The position numbers and the translations under genes were made by a program. This document shows positions 23,141 to 37,049 of a DNA stretch of 64,000 nt, piece by piece; the stretch's first letter is position 1, and each line of letters opens with the position of its first letter. The DNA is taken from assembly GCF_039555335.1 (NCBI RefSeq), contig NC_092642.1:21917812-21981811 (forward strand), read 5' to 3'. The notes beneath the pieces were generated by a model. It saw nothing but the letters and a program-made list of their open reading frames with translations, had not been told where the DNA came from and did not search any database. This DNA comes from Amphiura filiformis. Its lineage: Eukaryota; Echinodermata; Ophiuroidea; Amphilepidida; Amphiuridae.

Positions 23141-24165
23141 CATAAGAATTAAAACTTTCTTACTTTGGTTTGAGCTGAGACTAAAATACCTAAAGCCTCA
23201 AATGTTGTTTTTTATATTAAATATATACCTGTATTTGAATGAAATAGATTTATAATAGGCTACATGATAAATACATGAAGCCACAGCAAGTAGAACGAGT
23301 CCGATCTTGTCGCGCCGAGGGTGCTTGCTAATTGCTGCAGTACCATGTACTATGCAGGTGCTCCTTTGTTAAAAGGGAATTCCCTGATTGGGGAGTGGAC
23401 GATCAAAGCGAAGTAAGAGCTCATATCTAAAAACTTCTAAATTCGTTGGGGACTGTTACTTTTTAAAGTTTAAACGTCTGTATACATACGACATGCATGA
23501 ATAAAATACGACATGAATAAAGTAATCGTCTTCCAAATCTAGGTATATCAATTTAACACCCAGATTGGGAAGATAGAGGAAATGGTCCTTTTATTGTTAC
23601 CAAAAATAAATAACTTGACTCACAAATGCTAGTATTTCGAACGCAATGCAACTTCTTTTCTAAAATTTGCAAGTTTCTTGAGTTTTCTTGAGTAAACACG
23701 ACCAAGCTGAGTTGTCCACACTTGCGTTTTACATGACTTTGTTTATGTAAATATATTCAAGGTTTTTATAATTGACACCTGTCAATTTCTTTCCTTGCCC
23801 TGTTGTATAACTATTATTATAAGATGAGCTCAAAGTGTATATTTCTACATTTTGAGCTCAAAATATTTAATAGGGATATCATATGTCTATACTACGTACC
23901 GGTATTACTATGATGCGCATGCGTTGTGTGTGCTGTGTGGGAGTGTGGGCTGTGGGAGTGAGTGTGATGCTGTTTAAAAAAATGTACAGGCCTATAAAAA
24001 CAAAATCTTCGCACAAGCTAGAATGAAGAGTGAAGACCCAAGTCAAGCTGGGGATCACCATTGCAGGGGATGAACCTATAGACCCACACCACTCTTCGTC
24101 ATACATAAATTCTCCCAGCCACATTTCCCTAACATAATATGAAATTTAAAAAAAAAAAAATTTAG
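23141..24165. other. Stretch with no recognised gene
   Basis: Apart from scattered TAGGCCTA-type words, nothing supportable is seen. Confidence 0.3.
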
Positions 24166-24262
24166 TTCGGCAGAGGTGAGGCTCGAACCCACGCTGCACC
24201 GCTATCATGTATACAGTATCGACATATTACCAGCGCCTTTACCGCTCAGCCAACTGACTTGT
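24166..24262 (-). tRNA. tRNA-Leu-like pseudogene or tRNA-derived SINE
   Basis: The minus strand has an A-box-like TGGCTGAGCGGTAAAGGCGC, a B-box GGGTTCGAGCC and a CCTCTGCC end followed by a run of about 13 T, a Pol III terminator. The length and long central region suggest a class II (Leu/Ser) tRNA. The 5' acceptor does not pair with the 3' end, so it is probably not a working tRNA. Confidence 0.45.
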
Positions 24263-27200
24263 TGGGGCCATCTTGAAAATTTGAACATATAATCACAACT
24301 TCAATTACTTCAACATACCATGTGACAAGCAAAGACAGAAAACGTACCATATTTTGGAATTTTATCTGCTTAAAAACATTAATGTGTAGAGCTACCATTA
24401 TTAAGTTCTCAGGCGCATACAGACAATACGAGGGGCCTATGATACATACACAATTGATTTCGTGCACGCACATGCTCTGCAAGGTAGGGAGCCTAGTCAG
24501 CCTACCATTTTTCTTGTAAGACTGTCTGGATTTTTGCAATTTATAGTAAAAGTCCACGTAGGTCCCCAAAGTCCTTTCAGATATTACAAGATAAAATTCC
24601 CATAAAGACGAAACAGTAATCTTTAGTGGGGACCTACGTAAGTGTTAATGTTTATTATTCAGAAAATATTTTGGCGTATATAAAATTGAAATAAAATTCT
24701 CTGCTTCCAAATTAAACCACATAAACTGAAGCATGATTGGGTATCACGAATCGTTATATATGATGTAGGCTACAGTTAATATTCAAATATTCTTTTACAC
24801 ATATGATGCTTCAGTTTTTACACAAACAAGAATTTGTCTTAAAAAAACAAGTTCACGGATCAGGTGTATAGTACATGTACTTTGAGCTACTTTGGTCTAA
24901 CATTTAATATTCATATCTAACCTACTCTGCACTTATTCGACAATAAATAAGTGATATGAGGCTTAATAATGATACATGTGTCTTGACTCTGAAAAACAAT
25001 ATTTTTTAAAAACCTCATTTTGCATTTAGTTTTTAAGCCACCGTGGAAGCCACCTACAGGATCTCATTTTGCATTTAGGGTTTTTATTGCGTCGCAAAGT
25101 AGCAAAACTTTCTTTATATATGGCCCAATCGTGCCTGGAAAAGGCTATCCCTCTTACAACCTATCAACAGGTCTGATTTCTATAATGAGGTGTCACCGGG
25201 TTTCATGAGATAATAATACCAAATCTAAACACCATGAAATTCAACACATCACGCGTCACGACCAAGCTCACATTGGGCGCCCATTCCTTTTTTAAAGGAA
25301 TTTTTTATTAAGCCACCTACAGGAAACAAATTTGGCTATAAAGTACGAAGAAAATTGTACATGTATGCAAGATGGCTTATCACTAAAGTAAACAAATTAC
25401 ACAGCCATTTGCTCTTGCTAGCTTTTGTCAGGGTCAGGGATATTTGTCTCATAGTCCTGCTTTTATGAACACCAATATTATACAAGTTTATAGGCCTACA
25501 CATGGGTTATTACAAGAGTCAATAAACATTTGACCAATTAACTATGGGCTTAGTTTTATGCAATGTAGTTATATTGAACTTTTTCTGAAGTAAGTCGCCT
25601 GCTGCATAGTTTTCTATACAGATGATATGTTTACTTTGTGATTAGGCCTGATCATGAAAAAGGCTAAAAAATTCCTACACTGAGTAGACTCTTTGCCGGG
25701 TTTAAGGGCTAAATAGTAATATGAGATGTGGGGGCAAGTGGCATCATTTCACTGCCGTGAAAAAATATTTCATTGAAAACCCTCCCACTCAGCTATTTTA
25801 AAAAGCTAATCAGGCTTCCTCAGCATGTGCAATAAATTAGCATTACATTTTTTCTTACTCATCTGGAATGGATAACAATTGAAATGGCAGACATGTTGGT
25901 TTTAAGTTCTAAGTGACAGAGGGATATTTCTCTAGTTCGATTCCACAACCATTCACACTTTAAATATCACCTGTGTTATGGTATTATTTTGCGAATTGCC
26001 CCGTGGTACTTTATGGAGGGGAGACTTTTATTTAAATATAAAGGACGAGTGGCCAGAATTCGGTAGGGTCTATACTAACTATATAGCTTTACAAATTCAG
26101 AGTCTTGCAATTATGATTTTAGAGCCAAAGGGGTAACTATATTATAAAATTATAAAAGGTTAGAAAGTCAGTATTTAAAGCAAGTCAGTAAGATACACCT
26201 CTACACTACAGGCTGCACTCCATAGTAGGCCCACAGCTAAAAACTACACTGACAGAAAAAAATTAAAAAGAGGAGAACTTTTTATTTTTATTTTTTCTAC
26301 AATGCAAAATTGATCATTAAGAGGAGGAAGCAAATTATGTTGCCAATACCGTATGTTAACTTTAATTTTCCACTTTTATGCAAGAAATAAAAGAAGAAGA
26401 TAAAATTCCTTTTAAAGGGAAAGCCAGCTTCAATGCAGAAGAGGTCTTGTAATTAGTTTGGGTGGAAGGCATTTTTAGGATAACTCTTTTTTATGATCCA
26501 TCATGTTTCATGACAGTCCACCAAACCAGGTGGTGTTCGCATTCATTCTCATCGTCAACCGTGTAATTGAACAAACATTAACTCCTATAACTTCCTGTCA
26601 ACTCTTCAATTAATTACTCCAAATTGTTCTGTCTTTTGTCTTTTCTGCCTTGCTCATTATTAATATAAAGAAATACACTGCAGTTTTTAGTTAATTGGCT
26701 AAAAACTGTCATCCTACTTGCCTTATACATGCACATTAATTTTATATTAATTTATATATTAATTTGCAATTTATGCATATCACATTATAAAATGTATAAA
26801 GACTGATATTGTTCAATAGGCCTACATGTATATAAATTATACCCATATTAAAAATGGGCCCTGAAATTACATCGAATTTTTCCCGTTGAAAAGACAAAAC
26901 TGATGTTTAAGATATCAATTATTTCATAAATTACATTTTGAGTCATTTTTATCCATAAAACGATACAGGATATAGGATATTTTTACTTTGACTTTTACGT
27001 CCATAAAGGTTTTAATCATGTTATCAATACACACATCTCATGCTGTGCTGACATGATCTCCAGGAGGTCTGATAACAAGGATACTATCATGTTCTTTCGT
27101 TGACATGCTGTGGAAACTATTATAGGCCTGGCATATAACTTTTAATGTCATATTTCCTTCAAACCATAACTTTTGAAATTCTCACTCGTTTTCATTCGTT

Positions 27201-28090
27201 GAAACGGCAAAACATACTTTCTTTTTCTTACAAATCGAATAACATGTCTTACATATATTTTCACCATAAAAATTTCCGCTAAGTAATTCAAACCAATGCT
27301 AGTACCCCGTAATCTCTTTATCAAACAAAGACGATCTCCGAATTAGATAGCCAGCTCTTAGCTGGTGAAAATCAGAATCCCTCAAAGGGACAGGGACAAT
27401 AAAATGTTTGTTTGTTGTTGTTGTTTTGGCCAAATAATTATTTTATTGTTTTGATTACGTTCGATAAATTTGGTTTTACCATAGACCACTTATTTTTCTA
27501 TTTTGGAGATTGATGACAAAAGACATAATGTACGATTTTGGTAAAATTTTAATTTTGTTCTTCAGTTTTAACTAAGCGAAAATAATGAGGTAAAAAGTAA
27601 AAAACCGACTTAGCCGCTTAACTGTGGAGCTTTGGGGGATCCCAGTTTTATTATAAAAACTCTAAATTTTACTTTGGAGGTTTAGTCCTTTACATGGTAT
27701 TTCAGATAGCATTGGGCAACTACAATCATGTAAGAAGTACAAATTTGAGCAAAATATGCAGCAAATGATAGCTTTACAGTAATACCAGAAGATGGGAGAA
27801 ATATCTCTTCTGCTGATCAAGCAGACCCCCCCATCCAAAACATAGTGACTGTGAAGACTGCGTGTATTATAAACACAAGTGTGTATAACTTTGTTTGCCA
27901 AGTCATGGAACCTTTAATGTGTTTGAAGAGCATTATTATCTTTATCCATGGTTAAACAAACAACCATGAACAAGATCTTGTTCTGTTACACATACATGTC
28001 ACGTCTATTTTGTCCCGTAATAAACTTTTTAGGCTGCGTCTTGAATGCAGCGCCTCAAGCGGTGACCTGTTTTTAATTTATAATCGTAGC
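24263..28090. other. Long AT-rich stretch with no recognised gene
   Basis: I read through both strands and found no domain-like frame or clear foldback. A block of about 45 bp (CATTTTGCATTTAG...GCCACC) occurs twice at about 25015-25080. Frames here are short and featureless. Confidence 0.3.
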
Positions 28091-28388
28091 GGCTCTGTCA
28101 TTGGTTATTATATCACTCATACATAAATTCTAGACAGTTCATTGGTTGATTACCATTTATCATTTTTACTATCACCCTCTCCGTGTGATAGTCTTTACCA
28201 TCATGTGCTCTGCCGTCGTGCGCTTGCGCCAAGCCGTGCGCTGACTCTTGGACTCGCCGATTTAGTTATGGGGTGGACCCCAAAATGTGAACTATATCAC
28301 GGCAAAACATGGTGTTATGTTGATGAAAAAATGTGTTTACTACCTTAAATAGTATTTTAGTAATAGAATTTATGCATGAGTGATATAA

Positions 28389-28557
28389 AACAAATATTAA
28401 CTGTCTTAAATTCGTGTAATGGTCGAAATATAATCACTCGGTGAAAGATGTATTGTTCCATTTCACTCGCCGTTCCGGCTCGTGGAATGGAACAATCCAT
28501 CTTTCACCTCGTGGTTATATTTCGACCATCACACTCATAGACAGTTAATATTTGTAT
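28389..28557. repeat. Palindromic repeat with GGTCGAAATATAA arms
   Basis: AACAAATATTAACTGTCT pairs with AGACAGTTAATATTTGT at the ends. Inside, GGTCGAAATATAA and GGTGAAAGATG pair with their complements around a central GTTCCGGC. Total length is about 169 bp. Confidence 0.65.
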
Positions 28558-28796
28558 ATTATCAAACAAAGCTATCGCCTCAATTCTATACAAACCACGA
28601 TTAGGGGCACAATTAGAAACTTGCTTGACAAAACTTCGAAATTCTTTTGATGGTAATCTACAGAAGATCTTATCTGATAACACATAGGCCTACATGATTC
28701 TACTATACTATGTTAAATTTTATAAGACGGATTCAATTATTATTTCTTCTTCACGAAAGAAAAAGAAAATTATCTGAATTAAAGTTCTGACGGGGT

Positions 28797-28865
28797 TCGA
28801 ACCCACAACCTCCGGTTTCACAGTCGAGCGCTTACACTACTGTGCTAGCAGTTCTGTCAGAAATG
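28797..28865 (-). tRNA. tRNA-like element (His-like loop)
   Basis: The minus strand contains GCTAGCACAGTAGTGTAAGC (D-arm/A-box-like), a CTGTGAA loop with GTG in the anticodon position, and GTGGGTTCGAACCCC (T-arm/B-box). TTCTGAC and GTCAGAA flank it and could pair, but the spacing to the D-arm is too long by about four bases. It is a pseudogene or SINE head rather than a proven tRNA. Confidence 0.45.
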
Positions 28866-29095
28866 ATTTTGTTCATTAGCTCTTATTGATTACGAAATTA
28901 AGCGCATACACTTGAAATGCTATTACCGCACTTGTCTCTTTATAGCCTACTGAATCTCCAATCAATAATGAACCGTTGCCTCTGACTATGCGGTTCATAT
29001 GCAAATGCTTATCAGTAAAAAAATTTCGGAAGTGGCAAATGCATTATACTCACGGGGGGAAGGGCACTAATAACACAAATGACCATACGGGTATG

Positions 29096-29393
29096 CTCCC
29101 CCGGAAAGACCCCCCTTTTTGGATTTCGCAGCTCCGAAAGACCCCCTATATTTGACCAAATTAGAACTCCGAAAGACCCTTGATTTTGATAAATTTAGCT
29201 CTAAAAGACCCCAAAATTGTTCATTCCTCATATTTCTGGGATTTTCAAGCAAAAAGCCAAGAAAGACCCTTGATTTTGACTATTCGCAGCTCCAAAAGTC
29301 CCCATATTTTTTACTTGTTCGCAGCTCCAAAAGACCCCCTTTACTAGTACGCCCGCATCTCCCAAAGAACCACCACCTAAAAATTCCGGGGGA
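29096..29393. repeat. Foldback-ended degenerate tandem repeat
   Basis: The ends CTCCCCCGGA and TCCGGGGGAA are inverted. The interior repeats GCTCCRAAAGACCCC units about five to six times at roughly 50-60 bp. The plus frame at 29119-29433 translates this repeat and is not a gene. Confidence 0.55.
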
Positions 29394-29399
29394 ACATAG

Positions 29400-30600
29400 G
29401 CCTACCCACCAAATATTGTTGATGTGCCTATAGGCTACTGCTGACATTTGATATAGGCCTACTATTGACTTTGTGATAGTAATACTAGTAAATTCAGTAC
29501 TTATAATATATCAACAACAAAATAATAGTCAATCTTTCTAATATTAATAATACAGATGATATTAATATATAAAGAGTTTTGTTGCAAAAGACCTTTATAC
29601 ATCTACTTTTTGACTTTTTGAAAAAAACAGCTTTTTCAAAAATTGTTCAATTATTACTAGTTCGATTTGATTCATTTTGGTTTTGAATAAAGTGTTGATA
29701 AATAGAAACTAAAAGAATAGGTTTGGTACAATTTTCAAGCCTTCCTATTTATTTTATTATTTCGTTTATATCGTGCCTTTTGTGGATGTAAGGGCTTTTG
29801 CAACAAAATAAATTTACCCCTTTTCTAGAAACCATCTTTGCAATCAAATTCGAACCCATATTTTGCACTACTTTATGTAACTTGACTAACGTTTTCAAGA
29901 GAAAAATTGAAATATCTCATTTACTTTGATTAAATTCGGCAAAATGTCATTTTTTTAGTATTTCCGAAGCTACAACCTTTGTTAATCAAAACGATTTTTT
30001 TTCAAACATAGTGACCCAAAGACAGTTTCTTTTTGGTTTTAATAGGTAAAGATTATCATGGCTAGGCCTATATACATCAAAATATTTTGACATGCCAAAA
30101 ATATTCCCCTTTTATATAGGCCTACCATTTGAATTTAGGCCTATCCTGACATGTTTCTACATCACATTCGCAATATCGAAACGGTGCAAATACCTATACC
30201 TGTGCCAATATTGCCCCCCCCCCCCCTTGTCCCGCCAAAAAAGCTTCCCCCTATAATTCAACACCCTGGGATAAGTATTGCATCACATTACCCCCTCCCC
30301 TGCACCTCATCCTGGTGCGGCACTCTTTTGGTGACAGATGATCGAATGGAACAATAGGGTGTCTTCGGGTGACAGAGCATGTGCTCGTAAAAAATATAGG
30401 GTATGTGGGTGACAGCGACGCTGAAAAGGGGGGTCTTAACAGCCCTACATACTAGTACGCGTCACCTCCAAAGTGGGAGTGCCCCCCATCAGTCTGACTA
30501 AACTTCTTTGATTGATGTAACGACCGGCCGTGACCCAAGTTATGTAATCACTTCGATGTCGAATAAACAAAATACAACACTACATGTATTGTATGTATAA
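29400..30600. other. Stretch with no recognised gene
   Basis: AT-rich sequence with a degenerate GGGTGACAG-containing repeat at about 30330-30410. No coding signal. Confidence 0.3.
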
Positions 30601-30610
30601 ACCTATATAA

Positions 30611-31111
30611 GGGACGCACCATTAGATATCAAGGTGGGGGGGGGGGCTTGGTAGTTTTTTGGAAAAGAAATTGTCACGCCATCTGATAAAAAAAATTGCT
30701 TCACCTCAGAGCCACCCCCCCCAAAAAAATGCGCATTGTCTCAATAAAAACATTTTGGCCCGGTTTTTGGAGGCTCGAAAACTTAACAGTTTATATGTAG
30801 GCCCTACAGTCTCGCTAAAAAAAACCCAGTGTATACATATCGCATTAATAATACCGGTTCAAATTGATGATTATTTTTGTATTTTCCCCCAAAACCTTTA
30901 TTTTTCCCCTCTGATCACGAAAGCTGACTACGCTCCTGATATGAACTCATTTTAACATAAGAAGAACGTTTTTCGTGCTACGCGAAATTTAGGTGCTACA
31001 AAATGTAAACTGTTTGCTTCATCGAGGCGCTAAAAATTGCTTCACCGAGGTAGGCCTACTAAAAATTGTCACGACTCAGCCCCCCCACCTTGATATCAAA
31101 TGGTGCGTCCC
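30611..31111. mobile_element. TWA-flanked MITE (PIF/Harbinger-like), copy 2
   Basis: The ends GGGACGCACCATTAGAT and ATCAAATGGTGCGTCCC match the element at 5659-5999. TAA lies on both sides (30608-30610 and 31112-31114). The interior differs from copy 1. Frames inside it show no transposase motifs. Confidence 0.75.
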
Positions 31112-31114
31112 TAA

Positions 31115-33950
31115 AATTGTACCATGCCTGCCATGTATACATGCATGCAGGGACCGTCTTTAAAATAAATTATATCAAGTTGGCAAGTTACTATTTTTGG
31201 TGAATATTTTGTATTGAACCATGATCTTTCTGACATAAACATTCAGAGAACACCTCTAAGGAAATATGAAATGTCCCATATATATCTTTACTTTAAAGTC
31301 GAAGCTGCAAGATAGCCTGAATAAAATTTAAATTTGCCGGCCAAAAATGTGATATTTTTGAACTTTTTCATGACCACTTTCATGGAAACAAAAACTTACA
31401 AAGAAACCTCGGTAAAACTGACGATTTACAAGGAATTTCAAGTCTCAAAAGAAAATCTATCCGTGTTATTTTGCACACAAAATAGTTCTTGTCTCAAAAA
31501 TCCAAAAGAAGAATGCGTTTTATCTGTACTTTTTAGAATAAAGCTTCGGGACTTTAGGTCTCAAATTTCGTACCACGACAAAAGAAGTACAGTACATACA
31601 TCTGACACAAAGCATACATCCTTTTGGCCTGATATGGAAACGTAATTAGAAGGTAGCTATTGTATTCTAACAATAAGATCGGGGTCAAATAGCTTACAAA
31701 AGGCTCCTCCGATTTATAGTGATCTACAATCAATCGGCAAGCTGCGAGTTATTGATTTTTAATCAATCACGTATTGCACTCCCCAACGGTAACAGAAGGG
31801 TTTAGCCCAGGTTGAAATCTCATCTCCTCCCAGTCGTCATAAGCGAATTATAAGTATAAATTGAAACCCTCTAGAAGTTACCAAAGTATACCGCACATGG
31901 CGCTATTTATAAACCTGAAAGATTTCTAGCACAGGTCGAATACGAAAAAGACGGATGTGATGTACTGCTCTGTGGTTAAAGTTTTGCAAATTACCAGATT
32001 TGATTTTGTTTACTTACGTTTTTTAATCTCCATGTGTTATTCAACCTTTTTATGTTCAACCAGCATGCAGGAGAATTTTAGATGTGCTAAGAACATTGTA
32101 GGTTTTACAAAAGCAAAACTTCAATTATAATTATAATGAGTTAATTAAATAAAGCCTAGTAGAAACGAGATGCAGGGTATCTTAATATTTTAATGGCATT
32201 ATCAATCAAAGTTTTTTTCCTCCATCCCTACACAAAACCCAATGGCATATAAATATTAAAATTCCTCATCAAATTTATAATATGCTAATTAATCACATCC
32301 CGTGAATAAAAGGGATGATATTTGATTACTGTATTTTGCATAACATCAGAGAAGATGTATTTCGGTTGAACATCTGCATTTTGTTCCATTCAAAGAACAG
32401 TAGTTTTAGCTAGTATGATATTGGATTCATATATGCCTATCCCTCAGAAGCCTATCCATAGAGATGAATTCGTCTGACATTTGGTTTGTAATGGAACATT
32501 TTCCAAATGCAAAACATGCAAAAAAAACCCAATGTCAGATTTTTTAGGCGGGGAGCATCATTTGATATAAACCAAAGAGTCCCTCTTTCAAATTTTATAT
32601 TTATGTGTAATCTCGCCAAAATATCACCAAAATCTGAAGAATTTTTACAAACATATTTTCTATGATTTAAGCAAAATAAATGTTTTTTTTAATTCTCAAA
32701 AACACAAATTCCAGGTCGGTTGGGCCCGTAGAGAAGGGTTTTTCATAGCCTTTGATACTATTATTAATTTTTTTTTTTTTTTTACATTTTATAAAACTTA
32801 ACTAAATATTAACAAAAACTGACGCTAAACTTAATTTGTATCCATCATTGAAAATCAATCAATTCCGGAAATTAAACTTGTTATTAAAACCCCAAGCCAC
32901 GATGGGTTGATTTGTTTTTAATACCCAAATCTGCTAAAAATATTCTAAAAGCACACAGTAAATTTGAAAACAGATACAACTGTAACACTTTGTAGGCCCC
33001 TACTTATACTGCATGGATGGAAGTGTGTGTGCACTATGTGTGCAATGTACCATGAACAAACAATTACGTAATAGTATTGGTCAGTCCAGTGCGTTTCTCT
33101 GCATGCTCCTACTATAATTACTGTTTAAGTGGTAATTTTCGCGTACAGTTATTTTTGCGATTTGGAGTTCAGTACAGAATAATTTTTGCAATTGTTATTT
33201 TCGCGATGCTTAGTCGTGCCCTATACTTGTAATACATTATTATATATACTAGTATTCGCGAGGTGTTAATTTCGCGGATGGAACTCCATTCGCGAAATCC
33301 GCGAAAATAAAACCCTCGCGAAGTGCGCTTGCTTTCTGTGAACTTGTTTTCATTAACTCTAGTGGGTAACCTGGTTGACAATCTCATCCCCCACTCAGTT
33401 ACCTCATCAAAATGCTGATTTTGGTATCAGATGAAAGCTCATATTCTTCTCATAAGGCATGATCACACGGGAGCTTACCTCCGTGTTACCGTAATACGGA
33501 GGTAGTGCAAGGACATGACTTAACATGGATACTTGTCCACACGGTCCTTCCTCGTGGTCTTTAACTCTAAGCACTCCGTGTTAGCTGCACGGCTCGGTCT
33601 TTACTTCGTGGTAAATATAGGGATTTCCTGTAAGTTATAGGGCCGTTTGCTATACTGCAAGTACACTGTGGAAGCCGATGTCTCGTAGTTTCAGGGCAAT
33701 TATGTCCTACACGTGTTCTTTAGCTGTTATTTTCTTCTCCACTCAATTTCTTCGTCTTTCAAGACACTTGTCAGCTCTTCCATTTCTTCTTTTGGCCATT
33801 TAATGTTTTGCTTTGTTAGTTTTTTTTTTCGTTTTTGTGCTGCTTCTTTCATCATGTTCATTCTCGGTGAGAAATGGAGATAAATTATTGTGAATTTATG
33901 CTAAAGAAATTTTAAATACTGCGAAATTGTAAGTGTTGTATCCATAAGGT
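31115..33950. other. Long AT-rich stretch with no recognised gene
   Basis: Nothing supportable on either strand. Near 33250-33320 the text repeats TCGCGAA/TTCGCGG words (a local palindromic cluster). The frame at 31334-31645 has no family signature. Confidence 0.3.
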
Positions 33951-33967
33951 CAAGCTTACCCGGAATC

Positions 33968-34135
33968 TTGTTCATACGGGCACTAACACGGAACGATCGC
34001 TTCGTGTTAGCGCGCTACCACAGAGATTTCTCTGTGGTAAATCTTCCGTGTTAAGCTTCGAGGTAGTTAACACGATTGATCAGACGGGCGCTAACACGAA
34101 GCTACCTCAGAGGTAGCTTCGTGTTAGCTTAACAC
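33968..34135. repeat. Cluster of small palindromes built on CTAACACG
   Basis: Three hairpins lie side by side: CTAACACG...CGTGTTAG (33992-34010), TACCACAGAGA-TT-TCTCTGTGGTA (34016-34039) and a 39-base hairpin with exact 19-base arms around one A (34090-34128). Similar AACACGGA words occur from 33470 onward. It is probably the end of a larger inverted-repeat element. Confidence 0.6.
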
Positions 34136-34550
34136 GAACTTACCCCTAAGCTAGCCTGAATCCTTCTGGCCTCTAATGGCGGCGCCTTTTTTTACCCACA
34201 AAATACTCAGATCTTTCATGGTTGAAAATTAAAAAGCCCCAAAAACATTTTGTGTCTTCATATGCAAAGTTATAACTTGTGTTCATGTTCATGTTCAAAA
34301 TACATTGGATTTGAAATCATTAAAAGACTATGATATGAACACAAATTATAACTTTAACTGCATATTAATGAAACAAAATGTTGGTTTTTTAAAGTCACCA
34401 TGAATGATTGTAGCATTTAGCTCTAGCTCGGTCCAGGAATGCGTCAAATCCGAAAAAAAAAATTTGAAAAAAAAATCCTCCCGCCCGCACATCCTCTTTC
34501 AAACCTGTGGAGGACAAACAAACAATTATTTTTTTTGGGCCTAAGGAAGC

Positions 34551-35215
34551 TTAAGGGATCTAAAATGAGCGTTTATTGCGTTTCGATAGTATTTTTTGTG
34601 GCACATGAGAGCACCTCAGACCTATCGAATTGTATTCTGAATACGAAGCATGTCTTTCTGATATGAAATAATTTTCATTTTTTGAAAATCACAATATAAT
34701 ACAAATTTTATGACAAATTATAAAAATTTGATATTTTTCGAATTTTGATATATAACAGTCCTCGAGTAAATTATATAAATCTAATGATATATTCTTAAAG
34801 TGTATGTAGCAGGGAGGAAAAGCCGACGGTCAATTGAAAATTTTGACCTTTCATATTGAAGATATGGATTTTTTCCCAAAAAGACCTAATTTTTTGGGTG
34901 TTTTGGGAAAAAAAATCCATATCTTCAATACGAAAGGTCAAAATTTTCAATTGATCGTTGGCTTTTCAACCCACCTACATACACTTTAAGTATAAATCAT
35001 CAGATTTATAAAGTTTACTTCAAGTACTGTTAAATATCAAAAATATCAATTTTAATGATTTGCCATAAAATGTGTATTAAATTGCGAATTTCAAAATTCA
35101 AAATTATTTGATATCAGAATGACATTCTTCGTATTCAGAATGCAATTCGATATGTCTGATGTGCTCTAATGTCCCAAAATAAATACTGTCCAAACGTTCA
35201 TACCCCAGCCCTTAA
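34551..35215. mobile_element. TTAA MITE, copy 4 (full length)
   Basis: TTAA occurs at both ends (34551-34554 and 35212-35215), with GGGATC inside on the left and CAGCCC on the right. It is closely similar to the copies at 3939 and 47259, including the mirrored ATATGGATTTTTT... centre. At 665 bp it is non-coding; the frame at 34439-34666 is incidental. Confidence 0.8.
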
Positions 35216-36709
35216 TATAAACATAAATTTGGAACTTGTACTATTAGTTTATTACATGTCTTGACAAATCTGTTTCGTAAAGGCCCTTAGGCCTTTCATC
35301 TTCAGAAGGCTTAATGTATAATGATGAGGGTGTTTAAAACGTGTTACTAGAATAAAAACGAACCCAAAAGTTTGATTATTGTATAAATGATTTATTTGTT
35401 ATTTATAATGAAAAGAAAACAGCAATTTTCCTGATATGTCAGAGGTCAAAGTGTCCCAAAAACCCGAAAGTTACAATGACGATTGGGCTTATTCATAGTG
35501 AGCGTGTAGAATAATTCAAATATCATAGATATACTTTTGTAGGTCCTGTGGTTTTTGAGTTATGTTGTACAGAGGGCTGAAACAACAACACTTTTTAAAA
35601 CGTACATAACTCATTATAGTAATTAACAATAAAGTAAGCAAGTTTTCCAAAGTATATGATTTATAGTAATGAACTTCTGCAAAACACAAATTAAGTGTTA
35701 TTTTTCAATAATAGGGCCTATATATTGATTCAGATAATGAAAATCTGCTTCGATCAACAATACCTTGTTACCCTTAACCCATATTCACATTCATGCTGGG
35801 CATGCTGAAAAATACCATGAATATGACCTTGTTAAGTGATAATTGTGTTTACTTTATTGATTATTGACTCAATGACCCAGTATACCTGAAATGATAATTG
35901 TCTCCTCTCTAAACTGAGAAGTTAAAAGGGCATTTCGTGATCCACAGCCTCATTCCCCCCACTTTTCTCAAAAAAAGTTGAGATTTTTATATCACTGGAA
36001 ACCTGTGGCTACATATTGTTTATGTACAAAATATTTCTTGCAGATTAATTCGTTTAGCAAAGATATCGTGAAATTTGAATTACAACGCATTGTCTATGGA
36101 GCAGTGTAATACTCATAATCATGCATAACTCGCGAGCGCAAAATCGGGATCGACTGAAATTTTGGGAATAGGTTTATTTCGTGGATATCTAAGGCAAAGT
36201 AAAAAATAAAACATGTTTCACGTCCTGGTTTTCAAAAAAAGGAGGAAGAGGGAAAGGAAAACGAGCAAGGTACACCAACTTGATGTGGGGAAACAAGTAA
36301 AATACAGACTAGACAATATGCAGGGGGGGGCAAAACCAGCAAATGTAGGCATAGGAAGTAGGCAAAGTTCGATAGCCAAAAATTACCAGTTCCAAGGCTT
36401 ACAAAAGTGCTAAACCTGCAAAAACAACAAGGATCAATGATTTGTTTTCCTTTCTGTTGTTTATATTCAAGGTATCCTCTTGTATCATTTATTGATCCTT
36501 GATGTGTTTTGTGTCCTCGTCCGTTGGATTCACCATTACCCACTTTTTTTTTTTTTTTTGGGGCCCCGGGAGGGGGCTTTTTATTTTTTATTTTGTATTG
36601 CAAAATTGGTGTAAATCCCCATACTTGGAGCTATTTTAGCGTGTACAATGTAGCAATGGAAACAGGCCTTCCTGTTGAAGTCAAATGTTTATTGCTTCGG
36701 AATGACAAT
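35216..36709. other. Stretch with no recognised gene
   Basis: A GGGCATTTCGTGATCCACAG end at 35929 recurs inverted at about 44000-44022, marking ends of one repeat family, but the bodies differ. No coding signal. Confidence 0.35.
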
Positions 36710-37049
36710 GGGCCATTCCAGATAAAACATGCACCCTCCCTATAGAGGGCGTTTAGCTATGCATGACTGAACACATCCCACAATGCTCCCTGTCCAAATA
36801 AGATTACATAATAGAGTAAATGAAACTTTGACCTCATGAATATAACAGTCCACTATGACAAGGGAATATTGACCAGTTCTTGGTTTAAGTCTATAAAAAT
36901 GATCCATGCAGCTTGATGGTGTAAAATGTAGACTGGTATGAAGACCTAGATATTGTGTAAATCACCCCCCCCCCTTCAAAAATGGAACAAAAACTTAATC
37001 AAATGTAATAATTGTCTAAACCTTAGGTCAATCCATGTAATTGTGTTAG

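Noticed and set aside
24246-24569. Minus-strand 107-residue frame
   Set aside because: No family text, overlaps the tRNA-like unit and low-complexity flanks; no splice support.
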